The notes under the pieces were generated by a model. That model saw only the letters and a list, made by a program, of their open reading frames with translations. It did not search any database and was not told the DNA's origin. 64,000 nucleotides of DNA from Massilia antarctica (lineage in GTDB: Bacteria > Pseudomonadota > Gammaproteobacteria > Burkholderiales > Burkholderiaceae_D), in contig NZ_CP065053.1 in assembly GCF_015689335.1 (NCBI RefSeq), forward strand, positions 6,138,001 to 6,202,000. Direction: 5' to 3'. Shown here piece after piece: positions 33,162 to 42,700 of the stretch (its first letter is position 1; each line of letters opens with the position of its first letter). Position numbers and translations under genes: made by a program.

Positions 33162-34076
33162 ATGCACGCCAAACCCACCCCCTCCTCCGCCCACCTGCAC
33201 GCCCACCACAAGGGCGATGCCAAACATACCCATGTCGCCGTCGGCCGCAGCCAGGGCGCGCTGGCCCTGGCCTTGAGCCTGACCCTGGTGTTCGCCGTGA
33301 TCGAAGTACTGACCGGCTTCATCTCCCATTCGCTCGCCCTCATTTCCGACGCCGGCCACATGGTCACCGACGCCGCCGCGCTGGGACTGGCGCTGCTGGC
33401 GCAACTGATCGCCAAGCGCCCGCCCTCGGCGCGCCACTCGTTCGGCTTCGGCCGCGCCGAAGCGCTGGCCGCCTTTGTCAATGCACTGGCCATGCTGGCC
33501 GTGGTCGGCTGGATCGTGTTTGAAGCGGTGCAGCGCTTCAGCGCCCCGCAGCAGGTGCAGGGCGGCACCGTGTTCGTGGTCGCCGTCATCGGCCTGGCGA
33601 TCAATCTGCTGGTGGCCTGGCTGCTCTCGCGCGACCAGGAAAGCATGAATACCCGGGCCGCGCTGGTGCACGTGATGGGCGACATTCTCGGCTCGATCGC
33701 GGCGATCGCCGCCGGCGCCGTGATTTACCTGACCGGCTGGATGCCGATCGACCCTCTGCTCTCGCTCTTTGTCTCCGTGCTGATCCTGAAGTCCACCGTC
33801 GGCATCCTGCGCGACTCTTATCACGCGCTGATGGAAGGCGTGCCGCACCAGATCGACTATCTGCAGGTCGGCGCCGACCTCGCTTGCGTGCCCGGCGTGC
33901 TGTCGGTGCACGACCTGCATGTATGGGATATGTCGCCGGGACAACCGGCCCTGATCGGCCACCTGCGCATCGGCAACCTGCGCGACTGGCCGCAAGTGCT
34001 GTCCACGGTCAAGGAGATGCTGCTGACGAAACATGGCATCGACCATGTGACCCTGCAGCCCGAGTCACACGACTGA
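33162..34076 (+). CDS. Cation diffusion facilitator (zinc/cadmium exporter, CzcD/ZitB type)
   Basis: A 304-residue inner-membrane antiporter with six predicted helices. The zinc-type metal sites are intact: H66xxxD70 (DAGHMVTD) in helix 2 and H170xxxD174 (HVMGD) in helix 5. A His-rich N-terminus (HLHAHHKGDAKHTHV) and the C-terminal cytoplasmic domain (SVHDLHVWDMSPGQPAL) complete the family pattern. ATG 33162 opens MHAKPTPSS; the longer frame from 33066 has no site. It is divergent from the tRNA genes. Confidence 0.94.
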   Translation: MHAKPTPSSAHLHAHHKGDAKHTHVAVGRSQGALALALSLTLVFAVIEVLTGFISHSLALISDAGHMVTDAAALGLALLAQLIAKRPPSARHSFGFGRAEALAAFVNALAMLAVVGWIVFEAVQRFSAPQQVQGGTVFVVAVIGLAINLLVAWLLSRDQESMNTRAALVHVMGDILGSIAAIAAGAVIYLTGWMPIDPLLSLFVSVLILKSTVGILRDSYHALMEGVPHQIDYLQVGADLACVPGVLSVHDLHVWDMSPGQPALIGHLRIGNLRDWPQVLSTVKEMLLTKHGIDHVTLQPESHD

Positions 34077-34167
34077 CCCGCCGGCAAGCGACGCTGTAAG
34101 CCCTGTCTTACCCGGCAGCGGGAGGCGCACCGATGCCCCGCCGCTCAGGCATTGCCGATAATGCGGC

Positions 34168-35103
34168 ATGGTTCCGTACACCCCCTCCCCCCTCATCCAC
34201 GACACCCTGATCATCGGCGGCGGCCCCGGCGGGCTGACGGCGGCGATTTACCTGCGCCGCTTCCGGCGCAATATCATCCTGGTCGACAAAGGCAACAGCC
34301 GGCTCGGCTGGATTCCCGTCACGCATAACTATCCTGGCTTCCCGGACGGCATCCACGGCCAGGAATTGCTCGACAAACTACGCCACCAGCTGCAACGCTA
34401 CGACGGCGAGGTGATCCAGGGCGAAGTCACGCGCCTGGAGCGCGAAGACGGCTGCTTCGTGGCCGCGCACGAAGGCGGCGAAATTCGCGCCCGCACCGTG
34501 CTGCTGGCGACCGGCATCGCCGATAGCGGCATGCCGATAGAAAATTTCCTCGATGCGGTGGCCGGCGGCGCGGTCCGGCTGTGCCCCGTGTGCGATGGCT
34601 TCGACGTGCTCGACCAGAAAATCGCCGTCGTCACCTGCGCCACCAATCCGGTCGGCCACGCGCTGTTCATGCGCACCTTTTCCGCCGACGTAATGCTGTT
34701 CGAGCGCACCCGGGAAGCCCTGGTGGATCCGGCCGACCGCCGGCGCCTGCTCGACGCCGGCATCCGCTACATCACCTCGCCGCTGCTGGGCGTGACCATG
34801 AGCGAGCGCATGACGCCGGTCATGCACACGGAAGACGGCGAGTCCTACCAGAGCGACGTGCTCTACCCCATGCTGGGCGAAACGGCGCGTTCCGACCTGG
34901 CGGCGGCCCTCGGCGCGCAAACCTCGGCCTGCATGGAACTGAAGGTCGACCAGCACCAGTGCACCACCGTGGAAGGCCTGTACGCCATCGGCGACGTGAC
35001 CCAGGGATTGAACCAGATTAGTGTAGCCGCAGGGCAAGCCGCGGTGGCGGCGACCCGGATTCACAATGTCTTGCCATATCATTTTCGCCAGCGGCCCGCA
35101 TAG
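34168..35103 (+). CDS. Thioredoxin-reductase-like FAD oxidoreductase
   Basis: A 311-residue flavoprotein with FAD motif [18 protein letters not shown], redox-active CPVCDG (CxxC) near residue 140, and the terminal FAD site [21 protein letters not shown]. The second Rossmann motif, expected GGGxSA for NADPH, is [13 protein letters not shown], so NADPH binding in the usual way is doubtful. The substrate is not the canonical TrxA by default; a TrxR-like oxidoreductase with another partner is more likely. Confidence 0.88.
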   Translation: MVPYTPSPLIHDTLIIGGGPGGLTAAIYLRRFRRNIILVDKGNSRLGWIPVTHNYPGFPDGIHGQELLDKLRHQLQRYDGEVIQGEVTRLEREDGCFVAAHEGGEIRARTVLLATGIADSGMPIENFLDAVAGGAVRLCPVCDGFDVLDQKIAVVTCATNPVGHALFMRTFSADVMLFERTREALVDPADRRRLLDAGIRYITSPLLGVTMSERMTPVMHTEDGESYQSDVLYPMLGETARSDLAAALGAQTSACMELKVDQHQCTTVEGLYAIGDVTQGLNQISVAAGQAAVAATRIHNVLPYHFRQRPA

Positions 35104-35226
35104 CGGAGGCTCCGCACGACAGCAAAAACAAATTGCGCTAACAGCAAGGTAGTGACAATATAGGCCACGCCACTGGCCGGGCAAGACGAAAACAAGCCGC
35201 CAGTCAACTTGTGAAAGCTTACGATC

Positions 35227-35796
35227 ATGGCAACTATCGCCCACGGCAGCAAACAAGGGTCGCACGATCATCGCGGCGACGCCTACTTCAGTTGGCCCAT
35301 CTGGCTCCTGAGCGCAGCGCTGCTCGCGTTCGTGCTGGTGGTCCCGTTTTCTGGTGTGGCGGGGATGCTGATCCTCCCGGTCGCGCTGCTTGGCGGCCTC
35401 TGTTCGGTGTTCGGACTGGTGCGCGCCTTGCACCATCACCACTGGCGCCGCGCCGCCTCGATGGCGACTTATATCGTCGTGCTGGCGGCGCTGTTTTCAG
35501 TGCCGGAACTGCTGCAGGCCACTGTCGGGCGCGCCTCCAACGTGGTGCACCTGATGTCGGAAGGCCAGGGCTTCGATAAAAAGCTGCAGACCCACCCGCC
35601 CGGCAAGCGCCCCGTGCTAGCCTACGACTGGAGCAACGTCGGGACCGACACCACCTACGTGATTTACGATGCCAGCGGCCGTATCGCCGAGCCCAAGGGA
35701 CACGTGGCGTGGTCGAGCAGCGAGCTGTTCCCCTTTGCCGAATGCGCCGGACGCGTCGTGCCGATCATGGGAAATTTCTACCGCTGCGATTATTGA
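35227..35796 (+). CDS. Hypothetical membrane protein with His-rich turn
   Basis: A 189-residue protein with membrane helices at about 23–42, 44–68 and 80–100, a histidine cluster RALHHHHWRR between helices 2 and 3, and a soluble C-terminal domain of about 80 residues (YDWSNVGTDTTYVIYDASGR, ending in two cysteines). The first 20 residues are also His-rich. I recognise no family. Coding strand bias and a single clean frame support it as real. RBS is weak (GAAAG). Confidence 0.7.
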   Translation: MATIAHGSKQGSHDHRGDAYFSWPIWLLSAALLAFVLVVPFSGVAGMLILPVALLGGLCSVFGLVRALHHHHWRRAASMATYIVVLAALFSVPELLQATVGRASNVVHLMSEGQGFDKKLQTHPPGKRPVLAYDWSNVGTDTTYVIYDASGRIAEPKGHVAWSSSELFPFAECAGRVVPIMGNFYRCDY

Positions 35797-35883
35797 CTTC
35801 CGACCGCCGCGCCAGACGAGCGCACGATCAGCAATGACCGACCTTGCCGATGGCAGGCGGACGGTGGCAGGCGAGGTCACTCA

Positions 35884-35917
35884 TTGACGCGATCCTGAAA
35901 TTGACGCGATCCTGAAA
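35884..35917. repeat. 17-bp direct tandem repeat
   Basis: TTGACGCGATCCTGAAA occurs twice back to back, immediately before the REP-like element. Each copy contains TTGACG, so a promoter role is possible but not shown. Confidence 0.8.
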
Positions 35918-35918
35918 A

Positions 35919-36019
35919 CCGTCGCCCCAGCGCAGGCGGGGGCCCAAGTCCGGCGCTCTGTCGCGGGCTGCGCTGCGGCCTTGGGGGAAACGCATGCGTT
36001 CCCGCGCGGGAGCGACGAC
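35919..36019. repeat. Second REP/BIME-like element
   Basis: CCGTCGCCCCAGCGCAGGCG followed by GGGGCCCAAG, and an opposing GCGCGGGAGCGACGAC (36004–36019). Same layout as the element at 29918–30019 with substitutions in the arms. Confidence 0.6.
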
Positions 36020-36156
36020 CCTTCAGGTAACGCTTCCTGCCGGTGACAACGCTACCAATCGACAAGCTGCACTTCAACGCGGTAATTCGCCGCGAAGCCC
36101 AGGTCGCTGCGCCCCATCACCTCCCGGCCGTTTGCGCCCACTTGCTCTTTTTGGTA

Positions 36157-36178
36157 AAATGAGAATCATTCGCATTTG
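36157..36178. promoter_or_regulatory. Fur-type iron operator
   Basis: AATGAGAATCATTCGCATT matches the GATAAT-type Fur box, about 90 nt upstream of the siderophore receptor start. A related site precedes the operon at 61513. Confidence 0.7.
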
Positions 36179-36264
36179 TATTGACGACAGTGCACCCCAT
36201 CGTTGACAAGCCAGGCAGCAGTCTCCAAGCCAGTGACGATTTTTCTCACACCAGGAGTTTTTGC

Positions 36265-38400
36265 ATGCCGCGCCGTATCAACACGTCCGTCCCGTCGTCT
36301 TCCCATCCCCGCTTGCGTCCCCTTGTTCTGGCCCTGTCGCTCGCGCTCGGCCATGCCGCTGCCGCCGGCGCCGCCGACGAAGCGCCCGAGGCCGCCGTCC
36401 TGCCCGTCATTACGATCACCGGAGCGAACGACCAGAACGGCTACCAGGCGCGCGACAGCGACAGTGCCAGCAAGCTGAACCTGACCCTGCGCGAAACGCC
36501 GCAATCCGTTTCCGTGGTCACGCGCGCGCGCATGGACGATTTCCGTCTCGATAATGTCAACGATGTGCTCGCCAACACTACCGGCGTCACCGTCGAAAAA
36601 GTCGAAACCGACCGCACCTACTATGTCGCGCGCGGCTTCGACATCATCAATTTCCAAGTCGACGGGGTCGGCACGCCTCTGGTATTCGGCAACATGATGG
36701 GCAAGCTCGACACCGCCCTGTTCGACAGGGTCGACATCGTGCGCGGCGCCAACGGCCTCGCCGCTTCCACCGGCAATCCGTCCGCCACGGTAAATTTCAT
36801 CCGCAAGCGCCCCGGCCCGGCCCTGGCCGCCAGTGCCGGCCTGACCTTGGGCTCGTGGGATACGCGCCGGCTCGATGCGGACGTGTCGAGCCCGCTCAAC
36901 GCGAGCGGCAGCATCAAGGGCCGCATGGTCGTGGTCAGCCAGCAGGGCGATTCCTATCTGGACCGCTACACGACCAGGAAAAACGTTGCCTACGGCATCG
37001 TCGAAGCCAAACTCGGCAGCGACACCCTGCTCAGCATCGGACACGCCTGGCAGGACAACAAATCCAGCGGCGGCATGTGGGGCGCCCTGCCCCTCTACTA
37101 CACCGACGGCAGCCCGACCAACTACCCGGGCGGCACCAATACCTCGGCCGACTGGTCGCACTGGGATAACACGACCAACGGCAGCTTTGCCGAACTGAAT
37201 CACCAACTGGGCCAGGGCTGGACGCTCAAGTCGACCCTGAGCCGCAACAAGGAATCGTCCCGCTCCGCATTGTTCTATGTGTACGGCACGCCGGACAAAG
37301 GGACAGGCGTCGGCTTGTTTTCCTACCCGTCCGCCTACCGCTCCGACCACACCCAGACCTTGTTCGACATCGGCGCCAGCGGACAGTTCAATGTGGCGGG
37401 GCGCCAGATTGAGCTGGCCTTCGGCGCCAGCTGGTCACGCTCGCGCCTGGACGACCTGTCCGGCTACGGCCGCGGCATCGGCACCCCGCTCACGGCAGCG
37501 ACCGACTTTACCGGCGCCTATCCACAGCCGGCATTCGATGACCATGTCGACGGCAGCGGCTACCAAGACGTGCGCAAGACCGTCTACGCGGCGGCGCGCT
37601 TCGCGCTGGCCGACAAGGTCAAGCTGCTGACCGGCTTTAACGCGACCAAGGCCGATTCCAGCGGCCTGTCCTACGGAAGCAGCAAGCAAAAGTCGGCCAG
37701 CAAGACCTCGCCCTATGTGGGCCTGGTCTACGACATGGCGCCGCAGGTCAGCCTGTACACCAGCTACACCGAAATCTTCAGCCCGCAAAGCGAACAGGAC
37801 ATCAACGGCGTCGCGCTCGATCCGATCATGGGCAGCAGCGCCGAGGTCGGTTTCAAGGGCGATCTCTTCGGCGGCAAGGCCAGCTTCTCCGGCGCCATCT
37901 TCCGCGCGCGTCAGAACAATACCGCCGAACAGGCCGGCATGAATGGCGCCAAGGCCTACTATCGCGGCATCGATGCCGAATCGACCGGCGCGGAAGTCGA
38001 ACTGTCGGGCGAACTGGCCAAGGGCTGGATGGCCAGCGCCGGCTTCACCCTCCTGAAAGTGGAAGACAGCCAGGGCAAGGCCACCAAGACCTACGTTCCG
38101 CGCCGCCTGCTGCGCATGTCGACCACGTACCGCTTGCCAGCCGTGCCGCAGCTCAAGATCGGCGCCAATCTGAACTGGCAGAGCGATATCGAGCGCGAGC
38201 AGGCGCCGAGCATCGTCACACGCCAGGACAGCTACGCCGTGCTGGGCTTGATGACGCGCTACGAGATCAACCGCAACATGAGCCTCGCGCTGCACCTGAA
38301 CAACGTCACGGACAAAAAATACCTGACCTCGCTGTACTGGAACCAGGCTTATTACGCGGCGCCGCGCAGCGCCAGCGTCACCCTCAACTGGACCTACTGA
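36265..38400 (+). CDS. TonB-dependent siderophore receptor
   Basis: A 711-residue outer-membrane receptor of the TIGR01783 type. Signal peptide (LVLALSLALGHAAAAGA), TonB-box-like VLPVITITG, plug with RETPQSVSVVTRARM, VNDVLANTTGVTVEK, FDRVDIVRGANGLAASTGNPSATVNFIRKRP, and a barrel ending ASVTLNWTY. ATG 36265 has AGGAG 8 nt upstream; a longer frame from 36181 lies in the leader. A Fur box lies upstream and a PepSY membrane protein follows by 1 nt. It should import a ferric siderophore; none of the siderophore synthesis genes are here. Confidence 0.95.
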   Translation: MPRRINTSVPSSSHPRLRPLVLALSLALGHAAAAGAADEAPEAAVLPVITITGANDQNGYQARDSDSASKLNLTLRETPQSVSVVTRARMDDFRLDNVNDVLANTTGVTVEKVETDRTYYVARGFDIINFQVDGVGTPLVFGNMMGKLDTALFDRVDIVRGANGLAASTGNPSATVNFIRKRPGPALAASAGLTLGSWDTRRLDADVSSPLNASGSIKGRMVVVSQQGDSYLDRYTTRKNVAYGIVEAKLGSDTLLSIGHAWQDNKSSGGMWGALPLYYTDGSPTNYPGGTNTSADWSHWDNTTNGSFAELNHQLGQGWTLKSTLSRNKESSRSALFYVYGTPDKGTGVGLFSYPSAYRSDHTQTLFDIGASGQFNVAGRQIELAFGASWSRSRLDDLSGYGRGIGTPLTAATDFTGAYPQPAFDDHVDGSGYQDVRKTVYAAARFALADKVKLLTGFNATKADSSGLSYGSSKQKSASKTSPYVGLVYDMAPQVSLYTSYTEIFSPQSEQDINGVALDPIMGSSAEVGFKGDLFGGKASFSGAIFRARQNNTAEQAGMNGAKAYYRGIDAESTGAEVELSGELAKGWMASAGFTLLKVEDSQGKATKTYVPRRLLRMSTTYRLPAVPQLKIGANLNWQSDIEREQAPSIVTRQDSYAVLGLMTRYEINRNMSLALHLNNVTDKKYLTSLYWNQAYYAAPRSASVTLNWTY

Positions 38401-38401
38401 G

Positions 38402-39649
38402 ATGCGCCCCGCACTGGTCTTGCTGCACCGCTGGTTCGGGCTGGGCGTGGCGATCTTCCTGTTCATTTCCGGCGCGACGGGCGCCCTGATCTCCTTCGAC
38501 CACGAACTCGACGCGGCCCTCAACCCGGACCTGTTCCACGCCCACAGTGGCCAGACGGCCCAGCGCCAGATTCCCGGCACCGAACTGGCGCGCGCCATCG
38601 AAGCGGCCGATCCGCGCCTGCGCATCGGCTACGTCATGAACGAGGTGGAGCCTGGACACACCTCGCTGATGTCGGTCGAGGGCAGAATCGACCCGGCCAC
38701 CGGCAAGCCGTTCGAGCTGGGATTCAACCAGATCGGCGTCGATCCGGTGACCGGCAAGGTACAGGCCAAACGCCAGTGGGGCGAGATCTCGCTCGCGCGC
38801 GAAAACCTGCTGCCGTTCCTGTACAAGCTGCATTATTCGATGCACATTCCAGAGGTGAAGGGCATCGAACTGGGCATCTGGCTCATGGGCATCATCGCCA
38901 TGGTTTGGGTGCTCGATTGCTTCATTGCGCTGTACCTGTCGTTTCCCAACTGGCGCAGCTGGCGCAAGTCGTTCGCGTTCCGTTGGAAAGCCGGCGGGCA
39001 CAAGCTCAATTTCGACCTGCACCGCTCGGGCGGCGTGTGGGTCTGGCTGTTGCTGCTGGTGCTGGCGATCACCTCGGTGTCGATGAACCTGACTGACCGC
39101 GTGGTGCGGCCGCTGCTGTCCACCGTCTCCACTCTCAGCCCGGATGCCTTCGCCAGCCGGACCATGAATCCGCCCGAAAAGCCGATTCCGGCGCGCCTCA
39201 GCCGCGACGACGTGATGGCGCTGGCGCGCATCGAAGCGGCCAAACGCGGCTGGACGGCGCCTGCCGGCGGCGTGTTTTACGCGTCGGCATTCGGGTTGTA
39301 CGGCGTCGGTTTCTTTGAGCCGGGCAACGACCATGGCGACGTCGGCCTGGGCAACCCCTGGCTGTATTTCGACGGCACGGATGGCCGCCTGGTGGCCGAC
39401 CGCGTGCCCGGCACCGGCAGCGCAGGCGATATTTTCCTGCAACTCCAGTTCCCCCTGCACTCCGGCCGGATTGCCGGCCTGCCTGGCCGCATCATCCTGT
39501 CCTTGTTGGGCGTGATGGTGGCGATGCTCAGCGTCACGGGCGTGATGATCTGGGTGCGCAAACGGCGTGCACGGCTCGCTGCCGCACGAGCCGTTCCGGG
39601 ACCCATGCCGCAGCCGGTACGCCAGGGCGGCGCGCCGGTGCTCGAGTAA
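38402..39649 (+). CDS. PepSY-associated membrane protein (PiuB-like, iron uptake)
   Basis: A 415-residue inner-membrane protein with helices at about 6–30 (LHRWFGLGVAIFLFISGATG), 157–180, 213–233 and 358–383, and periplasmic PepSY-like regions (PATGKPFELGFNQIGVDPVTG). Members of this family lie beside siderophore receptors and are thought to reduce or release ferric siderophore in the periplasm. It starts 1 nt after the receptor stop, so it shares its Fur control. Confidence 0.92.
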   Translation: MRPALVLLHRWFGLGVAIFLFISGATGALISFDHELDAALNPDLFHAHSGQTAQRQIPGTELARAIEAADPRLRIGYVMNEVEPGHTSLMSVEGRIDPATGKPFELGFNQIGVDPVTGKVQAKRQWGEISLARENLLPFLYKLHYSMHIPEVKGIELGIWLMGIIAMVWVLDCFIALYLSFPNWRSWRKSFAFRWKAGGHKLNFDLHRSGGVWVWLLLLVLAITSVSMNLTDRVVRPLLSTVSTLSPDAFASRTMNPPEKPIPARLSRDDVMALARIEAAKRGWTAPAGGVFYASAFGLYGVGFFEPGNDHGDVGLGNPWLYFDGTDGRLVADRVPGTGSAGDIFLQLQFPLHSGRIAGLPGRIILSLLGVMVAMLSVTGVMIWVRKRRARLAAARAVPGPMPQPVRQGGAPVLE

Positions 39650-39693
39650 ACCCCTTCCGTGGCGCCGCCGGGACAGCAGGGGCACGCATCAAT

Positions 39694-39733
39694 AACAAAA
39701 AACGCAGCCGCTTGCGCGCGCTGCGTTTTTTGT
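39694..39733. terminator. Bidirectional terminator
   Basis: ACAAAAAACGCAGC and GCTGCGTTTTTTGT form a strong stem with A-run and T-run on either side. It lies between the convergent PepSY gene and the solenoid-protein gene and serves both. Confidence 0.9.
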
Positions 39734-39748
39734 ATAGAGCAAGCCGGT

Positions 39749-42700
39749 TTATGCCGCGTGCTGGTGCGTCCCCACGAGAATCAGCTCGGCGAAGGCATCG
39801 AGATGGTTTGGCGTCCACACCGACGTCATCGCGTACGGGTCGCTGTCGCCAGCGCCCGCGATCAGGCTATTCATGCTGATCGTCGATACCAGGGCGCCGT
39901 ACTGGTCGATCAACTGCACTTCCTTGATGTCGACCTTGGCGTAGTCGGCGATGGTGACCTTGGCGAACGAGATCTTGTCGTTGACGTAATTGATCACCAG
40001 ATCCTTGCCGCTGACATTGGCCTTCACGCCGGCCGCTTCCATCTTCACACCCGAGAAAATGCTGTTGGCCGCGAACTGGATGATGTCGTTGCCGCCCGCG
40101 GTCTCATAGATCGTGTCCTTGCCGTCGCCCATCGAGATGACGTAGGTGTCGGTACCGCTGTCGCCGCGCAAGTCATCGTTGCCCATGCCGCTATACAAGG
40201 TGTCGTTGCCGGCGCCGCCGTGCAAGTCGTTGTCGCCCGCGTACTTATAGCCGATCAGATAGGCGAGGAAGCCGCCAACCAAGCCTTCGGCGCCGTTGAA
40301 CTGACCGAAGTTCATGCCGATGCCCAGCTTGTCGCTCAGCCACTCCAGCCCGTTGAAGCTTGCCTGGCTGCCCACGGCAACCTTGCTGCCGAGGAAGCTG
40401 GCGCTATCGGCCAGCGCGCCCGCCACGTCGGCGTCGGCGGCGTAACTGAAGCCCTTGCCGATGCCCGCCACCGCGCTGTTTACACCAGTCGACACGCCGT
40501 TCACCGCGCTTTTCAGGCCACCGGCGACGCTGAAGTCGCTCAATTCCAGCCCGCTCACGTTCGACACCGCATCGAGCGCCTTGCCGCTCACGCCGTCCAG
40601 GCTGGCGCCCAGGCTGCCGGCGCTGCTAGTTGCCGCCGCCAGCTTGGCCTTGATGTCCGCGCCCATGTGGTCCCAGCCGCTCGACAAGTCCTTGAGCATG
40701 GTGTCGCCCACATACTTGCTGACGTCGGCAAAGCCGCCGCTCATCGCCGTCCACGCGCCGTTCAGCTTGCTGGCATCCTTGCCCAGTAACTGGGTAATGA
40801 CACCCCAGCCCATGCCCATCATCACATCGTCGCCATTGCCGCCGCTGATGTAGGTGCCGCCGTTGGTGGCGAACACGGTATCGTTGCCCTCGCCGCCGAG
40901 CAACACGTTGCCGACGAGATTGAGCTTGCTCAGACTGCCGCTGGTCAGGGCCTTGATCTGGGACGAGGCAAAGTTGTAGTTCATGGCCGCGCCGATCCAG
41001 TCGCCGGCCGACTCGTAGTCGTTCTCGACCAGGCTTTCGACCGCATTCAATACCGTCATCTCCGACAAGCCGATAATCACGTCGTTGCCCGCACCGCCGA
41101 TGGCGATATTGTTTTGCGCCGCGCTGACGATCAGGTCATTGCCCTCGCCGCCCATGCCGATGGTGGTGGTGCCGGCCAGCACCAAGGTATCGTCGCCGCT
41201 GCCGGTGTGCACGAAATTGAAGCCCGTATCGGCGCTGACCTTGGTCGAGGACACGACTTCATTGGCGCCGTTCCTCGTTTCGCTCTTGGAATCGAGCTTG
41301 CTGCCGGCGTTGACCACGATCACGGTATCGTTGCCGCTGTCGGTGATCAGCACGTTGTGGGTGCCGTACACCAGGGCGGTATCGTCGCCGCCGCCGGTCC
41401 AGGCCACGTTCGACTGGGTGTCGAACTTGGTAGCGCTGGTGGTCGTGGTATCGGCGCCCTCTTTGCCGCTCTCCGTCGTCTTTTCCTGCGCGCCGTAGGA
41501 TGCCATGACCAGCACATCCTTGCCGCTGCCGCTGATGGCGATATTATCCTTGCCGACCACCGTCATGACATTGTTGCCGTCGCCGCCCAGCAGCACGTTC
41601 AGGTTCGACTTGGTGGTGCCGACGGAGCCGACCGCGATGGCCGTGAGCACATCGTTGCCGCTGCCGCCGCTGATCAGGTTACCCTTGCCGATGGCGGTGA
41701 CGACGTTGTTGCCCTCGCCCGCCACGACCACGTTATACGAACCGAGCGCGGTCACCACGTCGTTGCCGGCACCGGACACGATGCCGGTCTTGCTGCCAGC
41801 AGCGCTGATGACGTCGTTACCGGCGCCGGTGACCAGCAGGTTATTGCTGCCCAGTGCAGTGATGACGGTCGCGCCGCTGCCGCCGACCACCACATTGTTC
41901 TTGCCCATGACAGTGACGACTTCGGTGCCGCCCTGGTTGCTGGCCGCGCCGCCCAGCCCTGCCCTGCCGACCAGATCGATCGCCGCCACGCCGGAGGCAA
42001 TCGCATCGATCAGGCCGACCGCGGTGGCTGCCACTTCGGCGTCATTGCCGGTCACGACCAGGTTATTATTGCCGGCAGCGGTGACGACATCCACGCCGCC
42101 GTCCGCCCACACGATATTGTTCGAGCCAGCAGTGCTCACCACGTCGTTGCCCGCGCCCGCCCACACCACGTTGGTCGAGCCCAAAGTGGTGATGACGTCG
42201 TTGCCGGTGCCGGTGTAGACCACGTTGGCCGAGCCGATCGCGGTGACGATGTCGTTGCCGTCGCCCTTGGCCAGGTTGTTGCCGAGGAATTTGGAAATCG
42301 TGCTGGTGGCGCTGCCGCTGGTCGACTTGTCCAGCATGGTGGCCAGGTCGGTGATGCCTTGGCCCACGCCGGTCAGCACCACGTTGGCGCTGCCCAGGGT
42401 CGTGACCACGTTGTTGCCGGCGGTATTGATCACCAGGTTGTTGGCGCCGATGGCCGTGCTGATATTGTTGCCGCCATTGGCCAGCACCACGTTATTGCCG
42501 CCGATGGCCGCGACCACGTCGTCCTGCGCACCGGTATAGATGACGTTGGTGCCGCCGACTGCGATCACCACATCCTTGCCGCTGCCGCTCTGGATGGCGC
42601 CGGTCAGCTTGCCGGTGGCGCTGTTGATCGCCGTGGCGATGGTCTTGTCCGGTATCGCGCCGGCCAGCGCCTTGCCCAGGCCGCCGCCAGCGGCATCGAG

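Larger units (their letters stand above)
35797..36264. other. 468-nt intergenic region with repeats and a Fur box
   Basis: No gene is supported. It contains a 17-bp tandem repeat (35884–35917), a REP-like element (35919–36019) and a Fur-type operator (about 36157–36178), then the leader of the siderophore receptor. Confidence 0.7.
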
